Assembly (NCBI RefSeq): GCF_002831565.1
Contig: NZ_CP025096.1
Span: 5,248,609 to 5,312,608, forward strand
Direction: 5' to 3'
Source: Spirosoma pollinicola
GTDB taxonomy: Bacteria; Bacteroidota; Bacteroidia; Cytophagales; Spirosomataceae
DNA length: 64,000 nt
Under the pieces are notes generated by a model. That model was not told where the DNA came from. It ran no database searches and was given only the letters and a program-made list of their open reading frames with translations. Position 1 is the first letter of the stretch. Each line of letters begins with the position of its first letter. Shown in pieces: positions 8,138 to 18,900 of the stretch. The position numbers were made by a program, and so were the translations under genes.

Positions 8138-9880
8138 ATGAAAAATGTAGACAGTAGGGAGAGAAAGGGATTTGGCTATAACATGTTGAACGCCTTTTTG
8201 TGGGCGTTGACCCTGGGTATTTTTGTGTTGACGACAAATGCCCTGGCAACTGCTCCCATGCGAACCCGCCCTGCCTTGCTGCGGCAGGCTGTGGTGCGGC
8301 ATTCCGATGTAATTGTTTACGGTGGAACATCGGCGGCTGTGATGGCAGCGGTACAGGTTAAGAAAATGGGTAAATCGGTGATCATCGTTTCCCCCGATGT
8401 TCATTTGGGCGGCTTATCGTCGGGTGGTCTGGGCTTTACCGATACGGGTAATAAAGAAGTAATTGGCGGGCTGGCCCGTGAATTTTATCAGCGGTTATAC
8501 CAGCATTATCAGACAAAAGACGCCTGGAAATGGCAGAAACAAGAAGAATACGGCAATAAAGGGCAGGGTACACCCGCCATTGATGGGACCAGTCGAACGA
8601 TGTGGATTTTTGAACCTCATGCCGCCGAACAGGTTTTTGAGGATTTTGCCAACGAGTACAAACTGACAATCTACCGGAATGAGTGGCTCGACCGGTCGGC
8701 AAAAGGTATCACCAAACGTGCCGGCAGTATTCGCTCCTTTCGAACGCTGAGCGGTACAACATACGAAGGAGAAATGTTCATCGACGCCACCTACGAAGGC
8801 GATTTGATGGCCGTTGCGGGGGTAAACTACCACGTAGGTCGCGAAGCCAACAGCGTTTACGGTGAAACCTGGAATGGCGTTCAGGCGGGCGTTTTTCAGC
8901 ATGGGCATCACTTCAAAGTTAATGTGAGTCCCTACAAAACACCGGGCGATCCGGCCAGCGGACTACTCCCCGAAATATCGTCCGAGAAGATAGCCGCCAA
9001 CGGAACCGGAGATCGTAAAATACAAACCTATTGTTTTCGTATGTGCCTGAGCAATCACCCCGATAACCGGGTGCCGTTCCCTAAACCCGAAGCCTACAAC
9101 GCCGACCGGTATGAACTGCTGGCGCGGGTGTTTGCCACGGGCTGGCGCGAAACTTTCGACAAATACGACCCGATCCCGAATCGAAAAACCGACACGAACA
9201 ACCACGGCCCATTCAGCACAGATTATATTGGTAAAAACTATGACTATCCCGAAGCAACCTACGAGCGTCGGAAGCAGATCATCAAAGATCATGAACTGTA
9301 TCAGAAAGGTCTGATGTATTTCCTGTCCAACGACCCGCGCGTTCCGGCCGATGTACAGAAACCGATGCAGCAATGGGGGCTGGCCAAAGATGAATTTAAA
9401 GACAACGGAAACTGGCCGCATCAGCTTTACATTCGTGAAGCCCGGCGTATGCTCGGCGTTTTTGTCATGAAAGAAGCCGACGCGTTGGGCAAAACCACTG
9501 TTCCCGAACCCATTGGTATGGGCTCATATGCACTCGATGCCCACAATGCTCAACGGTATGTTAAAGACGATGGGTTTGTGCAGAATGAAGGCGATATCGG
9601 CGTACACCCCGACAAGCCCTATTCGATTGCCTATGGGTCTATTTTGCCGAAAGAAAATGAGTGCAAGAACCTGCTGGTGCCGGTATGTGTATCCAGTTCG
9701 CACATAGCTTACGGCTCTATCCGGATGGAGCCCGTGTTCATGATTTTAGGGCAGTCGGCAGCAACAGCGGCAGTTTTGAGTATCAATAACAAGGTTAGTC
9801 CGCAGCAGTTACCATACGAAACGCTAAGCAAGGTTTTATTGAGCGACAAGCAGCGATTGACGCTGAATGCCGCGAATTGA
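8138..9880 (+). CDS. Exported FAD-dependent oxidoreductase
   Basis: A 580-residue protein with an N-terminal dinucleotide-binding fold: VIVYGGTSAAVMAAVQ then VHLGGLSSGGLGFTD, characteristic of the FAD_oxidored family. A hydrophobic signal peptide (LNAFLWALTLGIFVLTT) follows residue 16, so the ATG at 8183 is an equally good or better start and would give 565 residues. The protein is probably periplasmic. Family members are flavoenzymes often found in Bacteroidota polysaccharide loci; their reaction is poorly known. A second, distinct FAD protein follows 96 bp downstream, and a GH20 hexosaminidase lies beyond it. Confidence 0.85.
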   Translation: MKNVDSRERKGFGYNMLNAFLWALTLGIFVLTTNALATAPMRTRPALLRQAVVRHSDVIVYGGTSAAVMAAVQVKKMGKSVIIVSPDVHLGGLSSGGLGFTDTGNKEVIGGLAREFYQRLYQHYQTKDAWKWQKQEEYGNKGQGTPAIDGTSRTMWIFEPHAAEQVFEDFANEYKLTIYRNEWLDRSAKGITKRAGSIRSFRTLSGTTYEGEMFIDATYEGDLMAVAGVNYHVGREANSVYGETWNGVQAGVFQHGHHFKVNVSPYKTPGDPASGLLPEISSEKIAANGTGDRKIQTYCFRMCLSNHPDNRVPFPKPEAYNADRYELLARVFATGWRETFDKYDPIPNRKTDTNNHGPFSTDYIGKNYDYPEATYERRKQIIKDHELYQKGLMYFLSNDPRVPADVQKPMQQWGLAKDEFKDNGNWPHQLYIREARRMLGVFVMKEADALGKTTVPEPIGMGSYALDAHNAQRYVKDDGFVQNEGDIGVHPDKPYSIAYGSILPKENECKNLLVPVCVSSSHIAYGSIRMEPVFMILGQSAATAAVLSINNKVSPQQLPYETLSKVLLSDKQRLTLNAAN

Positions 9881-9889
9881 ACGAACAAT

Positions 9890-9970
9890 TATGTATGGGC
9901 CAAGCTCCAGGTTGGCCTCAGGTGTTAGATTTTGAAGTTCAAGGCCAAGTTCCAGCTTGGCCCATACATA
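9890..9970. repeat. Intergenic inverted repeat (GGCCAAGCT type)
   Basis: The outer arms (TATGTATGGGCCAAGCT, starting 9890, ending 9970) are perfect over 17 bp, with partial pairing inwards (TTGGCCT). Each arm also folds on itself, for example GGCCAAGTTCCAGCTTGGCC. It lies between two FAD oxidoreductase genes and stops 6 bp before the start of the second. Confidence 0.8.
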
Positions 9971-9976
9971 CCCTGG

Positions 9977-11701
9977 ATGAATCGACGACATTTTATTGAA
10001 CGTTTATCTCTCAGTAGCGGAGCGGCCTTAACCGTTCCACTATTTTCATTTCCGGATACTGCAACTGCACAAACACACGGGTTGCTAAATCGATCAAGTC
10101 AGGCCGAACGAGCCGCCGATGTGGTTATTGCCGGTGGCGGACTGGGCGGTTGTGCCGCTGCGCTGGCCGCTCTTCGGAATAAGTTAACGGTGATCCTGAC
10201 CGAAGAAACCGACTGGATTGGGGGCCAGATGACCCAACAGGGCGTACCACCCGACGAACACCAGTGGATTGAAACCCACGGAGCAACCCAGCTTTACCGC
10301 GATTTTCGGACAGCCATCAGGGACTATTACAAACAGCATTACCCGCTGACAGATGCCGCCAAAGTCAGCAAATTCCTGAATCCGGGCGATGGGGCAGTTT
10401 CCCGTTTGTGTCACGAGCCGAAGGTAGCGTTGGCGGTTCTGGAGCAGATGATGGCCCCATACCTGAGTTCCGGCCAGTTGACACTATTTCTCGAACATAA
10501 AATCACCGGAGCCGATGTGCAGGGCGACCGGGTGCGGGCGCTAAAAACCGTCAGCCAGCGCACGGGCAAGGAAATCATTCTCACAGCGCCCTATTTTGTA
10601 GATGCTACCGAACTGGGTGATTTATTGCCGTTAACCGGCACCGAATTCGTGACCGGAACCGAATCGCAACGCGAAACGCGGGAGTTGCACGCGCCCGAAA
10701 AAGCTGACCCCAACAACTGTCAGGCGTTTACCATGTGCTTTGCGATGGATTACGTTGCGGGAGAGAATCACGTCATCGACAAACCCAAAGAGTGTGATTT
10801 CTGGCGAAATTATGTCCCCAGGGTCACGCCAGTCTGGTCGGGCAAATTGCTTGACTTGTCCTATTCGAACCCTAAAACACTGGAGCCCAAACAGCTGGGT
10901 TTTCACCCGGAAGGTATTGCCACGGGCGATAAACTAAACCTGTGGAACTACCGCCGGATGATTAGTAAAGCCAATTTCAGGCCGGGCGCGTATATAGGTG
11001 ATATTTCTGGTGTTAACTGGCCACAGAATGACTACACGATGGGCAATTTGATTGGGGCCACCGACAGGGAGTTTAAAAAACACGTTGAGCGGGCCAAACA
11101 AGTAAGCTTGTCACTGCTCTACTGGCTGCAAACCGAAGTTCCGCGCCCGGATGGCGGACAAGGCTGGCCCGGTATCCGCTTTCGACCCGACATTATGGGC
11201 ACTGAGGACGGTTTGGCTAAATACCCCTATGTCCGCGAATCCCGTCGGATTAAAGCGGTGTTTACCGTTCTCGAAGAGCACGTTGGAGCCGAGAATCGTG
11301 CATTAATGACGGGCAAAAAGGAAGGCAATACATCCGCCGAATTTTACGATAGCGTCGGTGTAGGCTATTACCACATTGATTTACACCCCAGCACCGGCGG
11401 TAATAACTACATCGACTTTGGGTCATTGCCGTTCCAGATTCCGTTAGGAGCCCTGTTGCCCAAACGCATGGAAAACCTGTTGCCCGCCAACAAAAACATT
11501 GGCACGACGCATATCACGAATGGTTGCTACCGGCTGCACCCCGTAGAGTGGAGTATTGGCGAAGCGGCAGGCATGCTCGTCGCCTATTCGCTCAACAAAA
11601 AAGTCATACCCCGTGCCGTTCGGGAGAAGGAGCAACATTTGGCTGACTTCCAGAAAATGATCCGCTCGCAGGGCATCGAAACCCACTGGCCGAAAGTGTG
11701 A
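9977..11701 (+). CDS. Tat-exported FAD-dependent oxidoreductase
   Basis: A flavoprotein of 574 residues from the ATG at 9977. I chose this start because it gives MNRRHFIERLSLSSGAALT, a Tat signal, while an upstream ATG at 9932 lies inside the inverted repeat. The FAD fold is marked by DVVIAGGGLGGCAAALAALR and TDWIGGQMTQQG. The C-terminal part, with NTSAEFYDSVGVGYYHID and TNGCYRLHP, fits the FAD_oxidored family. It is only distantly similar to its upstream neighbour, so the pair probably does related but different periplasmic oxidations. The Tat signal suits a cofactor-loaded enzyme. The substrate is unknown. Confidence 0.87.
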   Translation: MNRRHFIERLSLSSGAALTVPLFSFPDTATAQTHGLLNRSSQAERAADVVIAGGGLGGCAAALAALRNKLTVILTEETDWIGGQMTQQGVPPDEHQWIETHGATQLYRDFRTAIRDYYKQHYPLTDAAKVSKFLNPGDGAVSRLCHEPKVALAVLEQMMAPYLSSGQLTLFLEHKITGADVQGDRVRALKTVSQRTGKEIILTAPYFVDATELGDLLPLTGTEFVTGTESQRETRELHAPEKADPNNCQAFTMCFAMDYVAGENHVIDKPKECDFWRNYVPRVTPVWSGKLLDLSYSNPKTLEPKQLGFHPEGIATGDKLNLWNYRRMISKANFRPGAYIGDISGVNWPQNDYTMGNLIGATDREFKKHVERAKQVSLSLLYWLQTEVPRPDGGQGWPGIRFRPDIMGTEDGLAKYPYVRESRRIKAVFTVLEEHVGAENRALMTGKKEGNTSAEFYDSVGVGYYHIDLHPSTGGNNYIDFGSLPFQIPLGALLPKRMENLLPANKNIGTTHITNGCYRLHPVEWSIGEAAGMLVAYSLNKKVIPRAVREKEQHLADFQKMIRSQGIETHWPKV

Positions 11702-11803
11702 TTAAGTACCAAACAGCTTCCAGCTGTTTGAGCCGTAGGCTAAGTTAGATGGCACATTAGCCGCTTCGCGGCTCAAACAGCTGGAAACTGTTTGGTACTT
11801 AAT
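11702..11803. repeat. GGCTAA-core inverted repeat, AACAGC variant
   Basis: The arms ATTAAGTACCAAACAGC.TTCCAGCTGTTTGAGCC (left from 11702, right ending 11803) match with one mismatch over about 33 bp. Each arm contains the palindrome AAACAGCTTCCAGCTGTTT. The inner edges carry GCCGTAGGCTAA and TTAGCCGCTTCGCGGC. A close copy lies at 34651-34746. Confidence 0.92.
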
Positions 11804-11862
11804 CATACCTAAACCCTTCTCCCATTTACCTGTCTAATCGGCAATTCACTTATCTAAACTGA

Positions 11863-13680
11863 ATGTATAAATTAATCGCGTTACTATTTCTGGCCATTAC
11901 GGCTTCGGCCCAATCATCAATTCCTGCTCTGATTCCTGCTCCGCAAACGCTTGAACCCGGTACGGGTAGGTTTGCTATTACGGCGCAAACGCGGTTAGCC
12001 ATCCTGACGCCCGTGGCCGATATTCGCCGGATGGTGACCGACAACCTGCCTGGAATTCCTACTTCCGATGTCCCTAAATTAACGAAGGCTATTACGGTTC
12101 GTCTGGCTCCCATTGCTGGTGTTGGGCCGGAAGGTTATGACCTCACTATTACACCAACGGGCATAACGTTGACGGCTCCTGAAGCCGCCGGGCTGTTCTA
12201 TGGCTTACAAACGATGCGCCAGTTGATGCCCGTTGCCAAAACGTTTCGGGGACAGTCGATTCCGGCGCTACACATTCGCGACCAACCCCGTTTTGGCTGG
12301 CGCGGATTGATGCTGGATGTGAGCCGTCATTTCTTCGACAAAGCCTTCGTGAAGCGGTATATCGACCAGATGGCGCAGTATAAATTCAATGTTTTTCACT
12401 GGCACCTAACCGACGATCAGGGTTGGCGTATCCAGATCAACAGCCTGCTGAAACTGACCGAAGCGGGTGCCTGGCGTGTACCGAGAACCGGAAGCTGGGG
12501 GACGATTGAGAATCCTCAACCCGGTGAAGTTCCTTCATACGGAGGCTTCTACACGCAGGATGATATTCGCGAAATCGTTCAGTACGCACAGGATCGACAC
12601 ATTACTATTGTGCCCGAAATCGACATGCCGGGTCATATGATGTCGGCTATTGCGGCTTACCCCGGCCTGACTTGCGGCAAAAAGCAAGTGCTTGTTCCCA
12701 CCAACGGCAAATTTTATAAGCTGGAAGACAATACCCTGAATCCATGCACCTATGGTACGTACTTGTTTATCGACAAGGTATTGACCGAAGTGGCGCAGCT
12801 ATTTCCGGGGCCTTACATCCACATTGGGGGCGACGAAGCGTATAAAGGTTTCTGGACTACTTGCGAGGAGTGCAAGGCCACGATGACGGTCAATAACCTT
12901 AAAACGGTGGAGGAATTGCAAAGCTACTTCATCAAGCGGGTGGAGAAAATCGTGCAGTCGAAAGGTAAAAAGCTCATCGGGTGGGACGAAATTCTGGAGG
13001 GCGGTATCACCCCCGACGCTACGGTGATGAGTTGGCGGGGTATGAAAGGAGGTATCGAAGCCGCTAAACAGGGCCATCCGGTTATCATGACGCCATCCCA
13101 ATTCTGCTACCTTGATCTCTACCAGGGCGAACCCTCCGCTGAGCCCAGCACCTACAGCATGGCCCGACTAAGCACCTCCTATTCATTCGATCCTGTTCCC
13201 GACAGCGTGCGGGCCGACCTGATTCTGGGTGGACAGGGCAACCTCTGGACAGAATCCGTACCCAACAGCCGCCATGCCGAATACATGACCTGGCCAAGGG
13301 CCTTTGCTATCGCCGAAGTACTCTGGTCGCCTAAATCAAAACGCAGCTGGCCGGATTTTATCGGCCGGATGGAAGCCCATTTCAAGCGGTTTGACGCTCA
13401 GGACGTAAACTACGCCCGCAGCGTGTATAACCCCATTGTTACCCTGAAAAAGAATTCGACGGGTATAACGCAAGTGGTGCTTAGTCATGAACTGCCCGAT
13501 ACGTACCTCTATTATTCTACAGACAACACGGTGCCCGATACTCATTTTCCGCTGTACACCCAACCGTTTCTACTGCCAAAAGGAGCCGAACGGGTAAAGG
13601 TAATAGCCTATCGAAATGGCAAACCCATCGGAAAAATGGTAGAGGTGATGTTGCCAACAGTGGCGAAAGCCGTTCAGTGA
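11863..13680 (+). CDS. Beta-N-acetylhexosaminidase, GH20
   Basis: A 605-residue family 20 glycoside hydrolase that removes terminal GlcNAc or GalNAc from oligosaccharides. It has a Sec signal peptide (MYKLIALLFLAITASAQS), an N-terminal GH20b-type domain, and a catalytic barrel starting around residue 145 with WRGLMLDVSRHFF and FHWHLTDDQGWR. The catalytic pair is D324-E325 in HIGGDEAYKGFW. A chitobiase/hexosaminidase C-terminal domain follows (TYLYYSTDNTVPDT). It is the only obvious glycosidase in the window, making N-acetylhexosamines a likely substrate of the surrounding genes. Inverted repeats flank it on both sides. Confidence 0.95.
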   Translation: MYKLIALLFLAITASAQSSIPALIPAPQTLEPGTGRFAITAQTRLAILTPVADIRRMVTDNLPGIPTSDVPKLTKAITVRLAPIAGVGPEGYDLTITPTGITLTAPEAAGLFYGLQTMRQLMPVAKTFRGQSIPALHIRDQPRFGWRGLMLDVSRHFFDKAFVKRYIDQMAQYKFNVFHWHLTDDQGWRIQINSLLKLTEAGAWRVPRTGSWGTIENPQPGEVPSYGGFYTQDDIREIVQYAQDRHITIVPEIDMPGHMMSAIAAYPGLTCGKKQVLVPTNGKFYKLEDNTLNPCTYGTYLFIDKVLTEVAQLFPGPYIHIGGDEAYKGFWTTCEECKATMTVNNLKTVEELQSYFIKRVEKIVQSKGKKLIGWDEILEGGITPDATVMSWRGMKGGIEAAKQGHPVIMTPSQFCYLDLYQGEPSAEPSTYSMARLSTSYSFDPVPDSVRADLILGGQGNLWTESVPNSRHAEYMTWPRAFAIAEVLWSPKSKRSWPDFIGRMEAHFKRFDAQDVNYARSVYNPIVTLKKNSTGITQVVLSHELPDTYLYYSTDNTVPDTHFPLYTQPFLLPKGAERVKVIAYRNGKPIGKMVEVMLPTVAKAVQ

Positions 13681-13683
13681 ATT

Positions 13684-13836
13684 GGCGCGGGTGTTCAGTG
13701 ATCTGGCGCGGGTATTTACCCGTGCCTTCTCATATAGCAAGCCGGTCCGGCGCCCCGGTTCGCTTGCGTCAGTGAATACTGACTTCATTAAAAGGCACGG
13801 GTAAATACCCGCGCCAGATCACTGAATACCCGCGCC
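13684..13836. repeat. GGCGCG family inverted repeat between convergent genes
   Basis: 45-bp arms (13684-13728 and 13792-13836) match at 44 of 45 positions. They contain CGGGTATTTACCCG, itself a palindrome. The 63-bp centre contains CAGTGAATACTGACTTCATT, whose reverse complement recurs in the element at 26022-26123. It lies between the convergent GH20 and SGNH genes and probably ends both transcripts. Confidence 0.95.
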
Positions 13837-13848
13837 AGACTCTAAGTA

Positions 13849-15627
13849 TCACTTCAAATACGGCTTCAACGCTCCCACCAGCTTTCGGTAACCTTCGGGG
13901 TTGGGGTGGAGGCCGTCCGTAAATAATGACTCATCCACTTTGCCGTCGGGTTTTGTCAGAATAGCAGCAGGTTGAATAAACGTTACATTGAGTTCGCCCG
14001 TGATCTGGGTTATGGCTTCGTTGAGGGCCGCTACTCGTTTCTCTTCATCCCGGCGGGGCAAAATGGCGATCATCAGGATGTCGGCGGTGGGTTGCCGGGA
14101 TTTGATGGCCTGCACCAGAAATTTAAGCCCGGCAACAATCTCGGCTTCTGTGTTTGCAAAAATGTTGTTGGTGCCGATCATCAGCACAACCTGTTCCGCT
14201 TTGTAGCCGTCCAGTTCGCCGTGATACACACGCCACAATACGTTTTCGATTCGATCCCAGCCGTAACCCAGGTTTTGTACTTTTAACGGCTCCATCACGC
14301 TGGCCCAGGAATCGCCCCCCTGTACATAAGGGCCTTTGGGCTCACCGCCCCAAAAGTGAGTAATCGAATTGCCCATAAACACAATGCGGGGTGGTTTCGC
14401 TTTTAGACGGGCCATAACATCGTGGTGGCGGGTTTCCCAGTCGTATGACTTCGCGTCGCGGTATTGCGTGCGGGGCTTCGTGGTCGAAAACGGGCCAACA
14501 GGTTCATTCAGGATTGTGCGAATGATTTTCTCGTAGGCATCGGCATATTGCTGCATGCCTAAATCCGTTGGGTGCGTTCCATCGACCATCGCATCCATAT
14601 CCAGATTGATTTGCGATTTAGGTAACAGGTAAAGCCCCTTCACACCTTCACCTTTCAGTTGAGCAAACGCCTGACGCATGATCCCATTCGCTTCCGTATA
14701 ATATTGCTGCCGAATAGGACTGATGCTACCGTCGGTATAGCCCGCGTGTTCGACCAGCAAAATAGGGGTGGCTGCGTGTTTCTGCCGCAGCATTTTCACC
14801 GATTCAAGAATGCGGCTTTTGATCTCGTCGGGTTTTATGCCTACGGTCGAAATCAGGTTGGGCAGACAGTCAAGCACATACAGGCTGGCATCCACCTGCG
14901 AGACATAGGCAATGACCTCTTTTTCGAGTCGGCCATTGCCCGAAAAACCCAGGTTAATCAGCGGGCGATCTAGCTTGCGACCCAGGATAGACGTCCAGGC
15001 CATACCAGGTCGGGAGGCACAGGCCCCCTGTGCTATGGATGTGCCGTAAACCACAATCGGTTTATCGGGCCGAACGGCCAGCGGTGTCAGCGTAACTCCT
15101 TTTGGTACGCCGATTTCGAGCCACTGAACGGAGTTGTACAAGGGAAGAAATAACCGGTATTCACGTCCTTTCTGGTGGTAGGTATCGTTAGGTTCCAGAT
15201 TGGCAAATCGGTACTGGATTGTATCGCCGAAGGTATATTTACCGGCAGCCCAAAGCCAGTCGCCATCGCTGTTGCCCGCGTACAGATCAACACCACTAAC
15301 ACCCGTGGCGGGCATGTGGGGGAGGGCCTGCTTACCGCTGACAACATACCGGACGACTATCTGATCGGTACTGGCGCGAAACCGGATCATCAGCCCCGCC
15401 GAACTGTGCGACAGATTCCAGACCTCTTTACGAACGTTTTTCTCAGCTACAGCGGGCAGGCGATCATAGGGATTCTGAATGTCTTTACCCATCCAGGCTT
15501 GTCCTTCAATAACAGGGAAATCGTTTTTGGCCGGATTCCACCAGACGTATTCGACGGGTGTTTGCGCAAGGGTGATCTGACTGGTGTACAAAGCCAGAAG
15601 CAAACAGAGAAGCAACTTTTTTTTCAT
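13849..15627 (-). CDS. Double-domain SGNH/GDSL esterase
   Basis: A 592-residue secreted esterase with two SGNH hydrolase domains. After the signal peptide (MKKKLLLCLLLALYTSQITLAQ) comes a jelly-roll domain with the GVDLYAG motif at 112-118 (GxDLY family). The first hydrolase domain has GTS with Ser197 and a DGTHP block at 349-353. The second starts around 412 with IVFMGNSITHFWGG (Ser421), GTNNI, and a GLHPNPEGY block near the C-terminus. Such proteins remove acetyl or other esters from plant or microbial polysaccharides. The two domains may act on different esters. It is transcribed toward GH20 and divergently from the SusC gene at 15972. Confidence 0.9.
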   Translation of the reverse strand: MKKKLLLCLLLALYTSQITLAQTPVEYVWWNPAKNDFPVIEGQAWMGKDIQNPYDRLPAVAEKNVRKEVWNLSHSSAGLMIRFRASTDQIVVRYVVSGKQALPHMPATGVSGVDLYAGNSDGDWLWAAGKYTFGDTIQYRFANLEPNDTYHQKGREYRLFLPLYNSVQWLEIGVPKGVTLTPLAVRPDKPIVVYGTSIAQGACASRPGMAWTSILGRKLDRPLINLGFSGNGRLEKEVIAYVSQVDASLYVLDCLPNLISTVGIKPDEIKSRILESVKMLRQKHAATPILLVEHAGYTDGSISPIRQQYYTEANGIMRQAFAQLKGEGVKGLYLLPKSQINLDMDAMVDGTHPTDLGMQQYADAYEKIIRTILNEPVGPFSTTKPRTQYRDAKSYDWETRHHDVMARLKAKPPRIVFMGNSITHFWGGEPKGPYVQGGDSWASVMEPLKVQNLGYGWDRIENVLWRVYHGELDGYKAEQVVLMIGTNNIFANTEAEIVAGLKFLVQAIKSRQPTADILMIAILPRRDEEKRVAALNEAITQITGELNVTFIQPAAILTKPDGKVDESLFTDGLHPNPEGYRKLVGALKPYLK

Positions 15628-15971
15628 AATCTAATCCCAACCGTGGGTGATGAAACGGACTGAGAAACAACCCGACGTACCAGCATAAAGAGGATTGAAC
15701 GTACTATCTAATGGCTTTATATGTTAAGAAAACATCGCACTAGTCAGCCGGATTTTTAACCACATTTTAATGGCTGGTTATACTCAGTACTGCTCTTGCG
15801 ATTCCTGTTAATTTTATATTAACAATCAATTATTTATAGAAAGGTTAAATTAAAGGATAGTTTATAATTTTTTTGATTAATTGGCGGATATTGCTCTTAA
15901 ATTCTGCACTTTGCCAATAAATGGATATTTTCTATTTAACACTTTCTTCATAATTAACCTCAGCTAACACT
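15628..15971. promoter_or_regulatory. Divergent 344-bp promoter region with a GTTAAT/ATTAAC palindrome
   Basis: AT-rich spacer that must hold the promoters of the SGNH esterase (minus) and of susC (plus). A perfect palindrome GTTAAT-TTTAT-ATTAAC lies at 15807-15823 and could be an operator. A possible weak susC promoter is TTTG near 15870 followed 22 bp later by TAAATTCT (15897-15904), two bases off the consensus. There is no long inverted repeat and no gene. Confidence 0.4.
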
Positions 15972-18900
15972 ATGCTTAAACACTTACTTTGCTGTTTTTT
16001 GCTGGTAATTACTGCAGCCGGACCACTCTGGGCGCAAAACCGACAAATAACGGGTACTCTGCGCGATGAGCAGGGCCAGGCCATATCCGGAGCAAACGTG
16101 GTTATCAAAGGAACCACACGGGGCACTACTACCGATGCCGTAGGGGAATTTAAACTGTCGGTACCAAATGAAGCAACTACACTAACGGTGTCATCCGTAG
16201 GGTATACCGGAAAGGATGTAGCTGTTTCATCGAGCCAAAGCCAGCTTAGCGTAACGCTGGTAAGCGATGATCGGGTGCTGGGCGAAGTGGTCGTAACGGC
16301 CCTGGGAATCAAGCGGGAAGCCAAAGCATTGAGCTATGCTACCCAGACGATCAAACCCGCCCAGATCAATGAAGTTCGCGACGGTAATGTGCTGAATACC
16401 CTACAGGGTAAAATTGCGGGTGCGTATATCACCCAGGGTTCGGGCGGGCCGGGTACGGGTTCGCGTATTGTCTTGCGCGGTAACCGCTCCATTCAGGGTA
16501 CGAACAATGCCCTGATGGTGGTTGATGGCGTTCCGATCAACAATAGCACGTTTGGACAGGCTACCAGCGACTTCGGCAGCGTGGCCAACTCGGATGGTGC
16601 GTCGAACATTAACCCCGACGATATTGAAAACGTAACGGTTCTGCGTGGGGCATCGGCTGCCGCGCTCTACGGTAGTCAGGCTGCCAACGGTGTTATTCTG
16701 ATTACGACCAAGCGGGGTAAAGCAGGCCGGGTGTCGGTCGATGTGAACTCCGGCGTTTCTATCGACAAACCCTTTGCACTGCCAATGGTGCAGAACCAGT
16801 TCGGACAGGGCATTGGCGGTAAACTGGACCCTGCCGTTGGTGCGAGCTGGGGCGCAGCCATGACGGGCCAGTCGTATACCAACTATCTTGGTAACGCCGA
16901 TACGTACACGGCACAGCCCAACAACATTCGTGACTTCTTCCGTACGGCTGTGAGTTTTAACAACTCTATCGGTATTACGGGTGGTTCAGAAAAATCGCAG
17001 ACGTATTTGTCGTACACCAACAACGCGTTGCAGGGAACGGTGCCAGGTAATGATCTGATGCGCCATACCATCAACCTGCGGTTGTCGAACCAGATCAGCT
17101 CGAAGTTTTCGACCGATGCGAAAATCACGTACATCAATCAGTCGGTGGTGAACAAACCCCGGACGGGTGAGGAAAACGCGCCTGTGATTGACCTATACCA
17201 GATTCCCCGTAACGTTGGTATCGCTACGGCACAGAACTACCAGGCTCCCAATGCGTTTGGCCTGCCAACGCCAACCGCCTGGCCGTCAACGCTGTCGTCG
17301 ATCTACCAAAATCCTTACTGGGTGACCAATCAAACGGCCATCAATCAATACCGCGACCGGGTGATCGGGTTTATCCTGGCGAAGTACCAGCTAACCGACT
17401 TCCTGAGCATTCAGGGACGGGCCAACCTCGACAAGTATTTCGATAAAAACGAAGAAAGCTACGGACAGGGCACGATTTTGTGGGCCAACCAAGCGGGGGG
17501 TAAATTCGCCCGGAATAACATTGTGAATACCCAAAGCTGGTATGACCTGTTGATCGAGGGTAAAAATAAACTTAGTTCAGACCTCACCATCGACTATCAG
17601 GCCGGGGCTATTATTCAGGATACCCGCTTTCAATCGACCAATGCCACGGCAGACGGTCTGAACGTACCGAACCGGTATAACCTGAACTTTGGTACCAACC
17701 AGACGCTCGGCGATGATTATTCACGTGTGCAAACACAATCGTTGTTCGGGCAGGCGTCGCTGGCTTGGCGGGATGCTATTTTCATCAATGCCAGTTTGCG
17801 CAATGACTGGTCCTCGACCTTACCAAAGCCTTACTCGTTCCAGTACCCATCGGTTGGTGCATCGGTTGTGTTATCTGATCTGCTGAAACTTTCGGGGCCC
17901 CTGTCGTTCCTGAAAATCAATGGCTCCTTTGCGCAGGTAGGTAACGGAGCGTCGCCGTATCTGCTGCAGACAAACTACTCCTACAGCCAGGGTGCCGGTT
18001 CCGGATTCATTAGCCGGGATGGTACACAGGCCATTGGTAACCTGAAACCTGAGATCACGAAAAGTCTGGAATTTGGTGTCGATGCCCGCTTCTTCAGCAA
18101 CCGCATTGGCGCTACGGTTACCGCCTATAAAACCAACTCGATCAACCAGTTGCTGAAACTTGGGCTGGCACCTGCTTCAGGATTCAGCGACCAGTACATC
18201 AACGCGGGCGATATCCGGAACATGGGTCTTGAAGTAGTTATTAACGGAACGGCTATCAAAACCGATCGGTTGACCTGGGATCTGACGCTGAACATGGGCC
18301 TGAACCGGAACAAAATCGTGAGCCTTTCGCCCGATATAAAAACGGCTTTCCTTTCCGGCGGCTATGGCCGGTCGGCATCGCCGATTGTGCAGGAGGGTGG
18401 CGCTTATGGTGATATCGTATCCTATCGCTGGGCGAAAGATGCCAATGGTCAATACATGATTGGTTCTCAATCAAACAGTACGACCGTTTCGGAGGCATCG
18501 GTTGTGTCCACAGGCTTGCCTGTGGCTACGAAAGAGCAGGAGTTTATTGGGAACTTCAACCCAAAAATGCTTCTGGGCTTTACAAACACATTTACGTTCA
18601 AGGGCTTCTCGCTTCGCTTCCTAGTCGATGCCCGTTTAGGCGGTATAGCCGTTTCGGGTACGGAAATGAACCTGGCGTTCAGCGGTATTCCGGAAGTAAC
18701 GGCACTGAACCGGGCCGGTGGCTGGGTATTGCCGGGTGTTACGGCTGGCGTTGCCGGTGCCGATGGCGTTACCATGATTGGTGCGGGTAAAACGAATTCG
18801 CAGGCGATTACGGCCGAGCAATTCTGGCAGACGGTATCGGGCAAACGCTACGGATGGGGTGAATTTTTTGCCTACGATGCTACCAACGTTCGCCTTCGGG

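Noticed and set aside
13684-13836. Riboswitch or structured ncRNA
   Set aside because: The element lies between convergent genes, downstream of both, and is a simple long hairpin; a terminator or repeat fits better.
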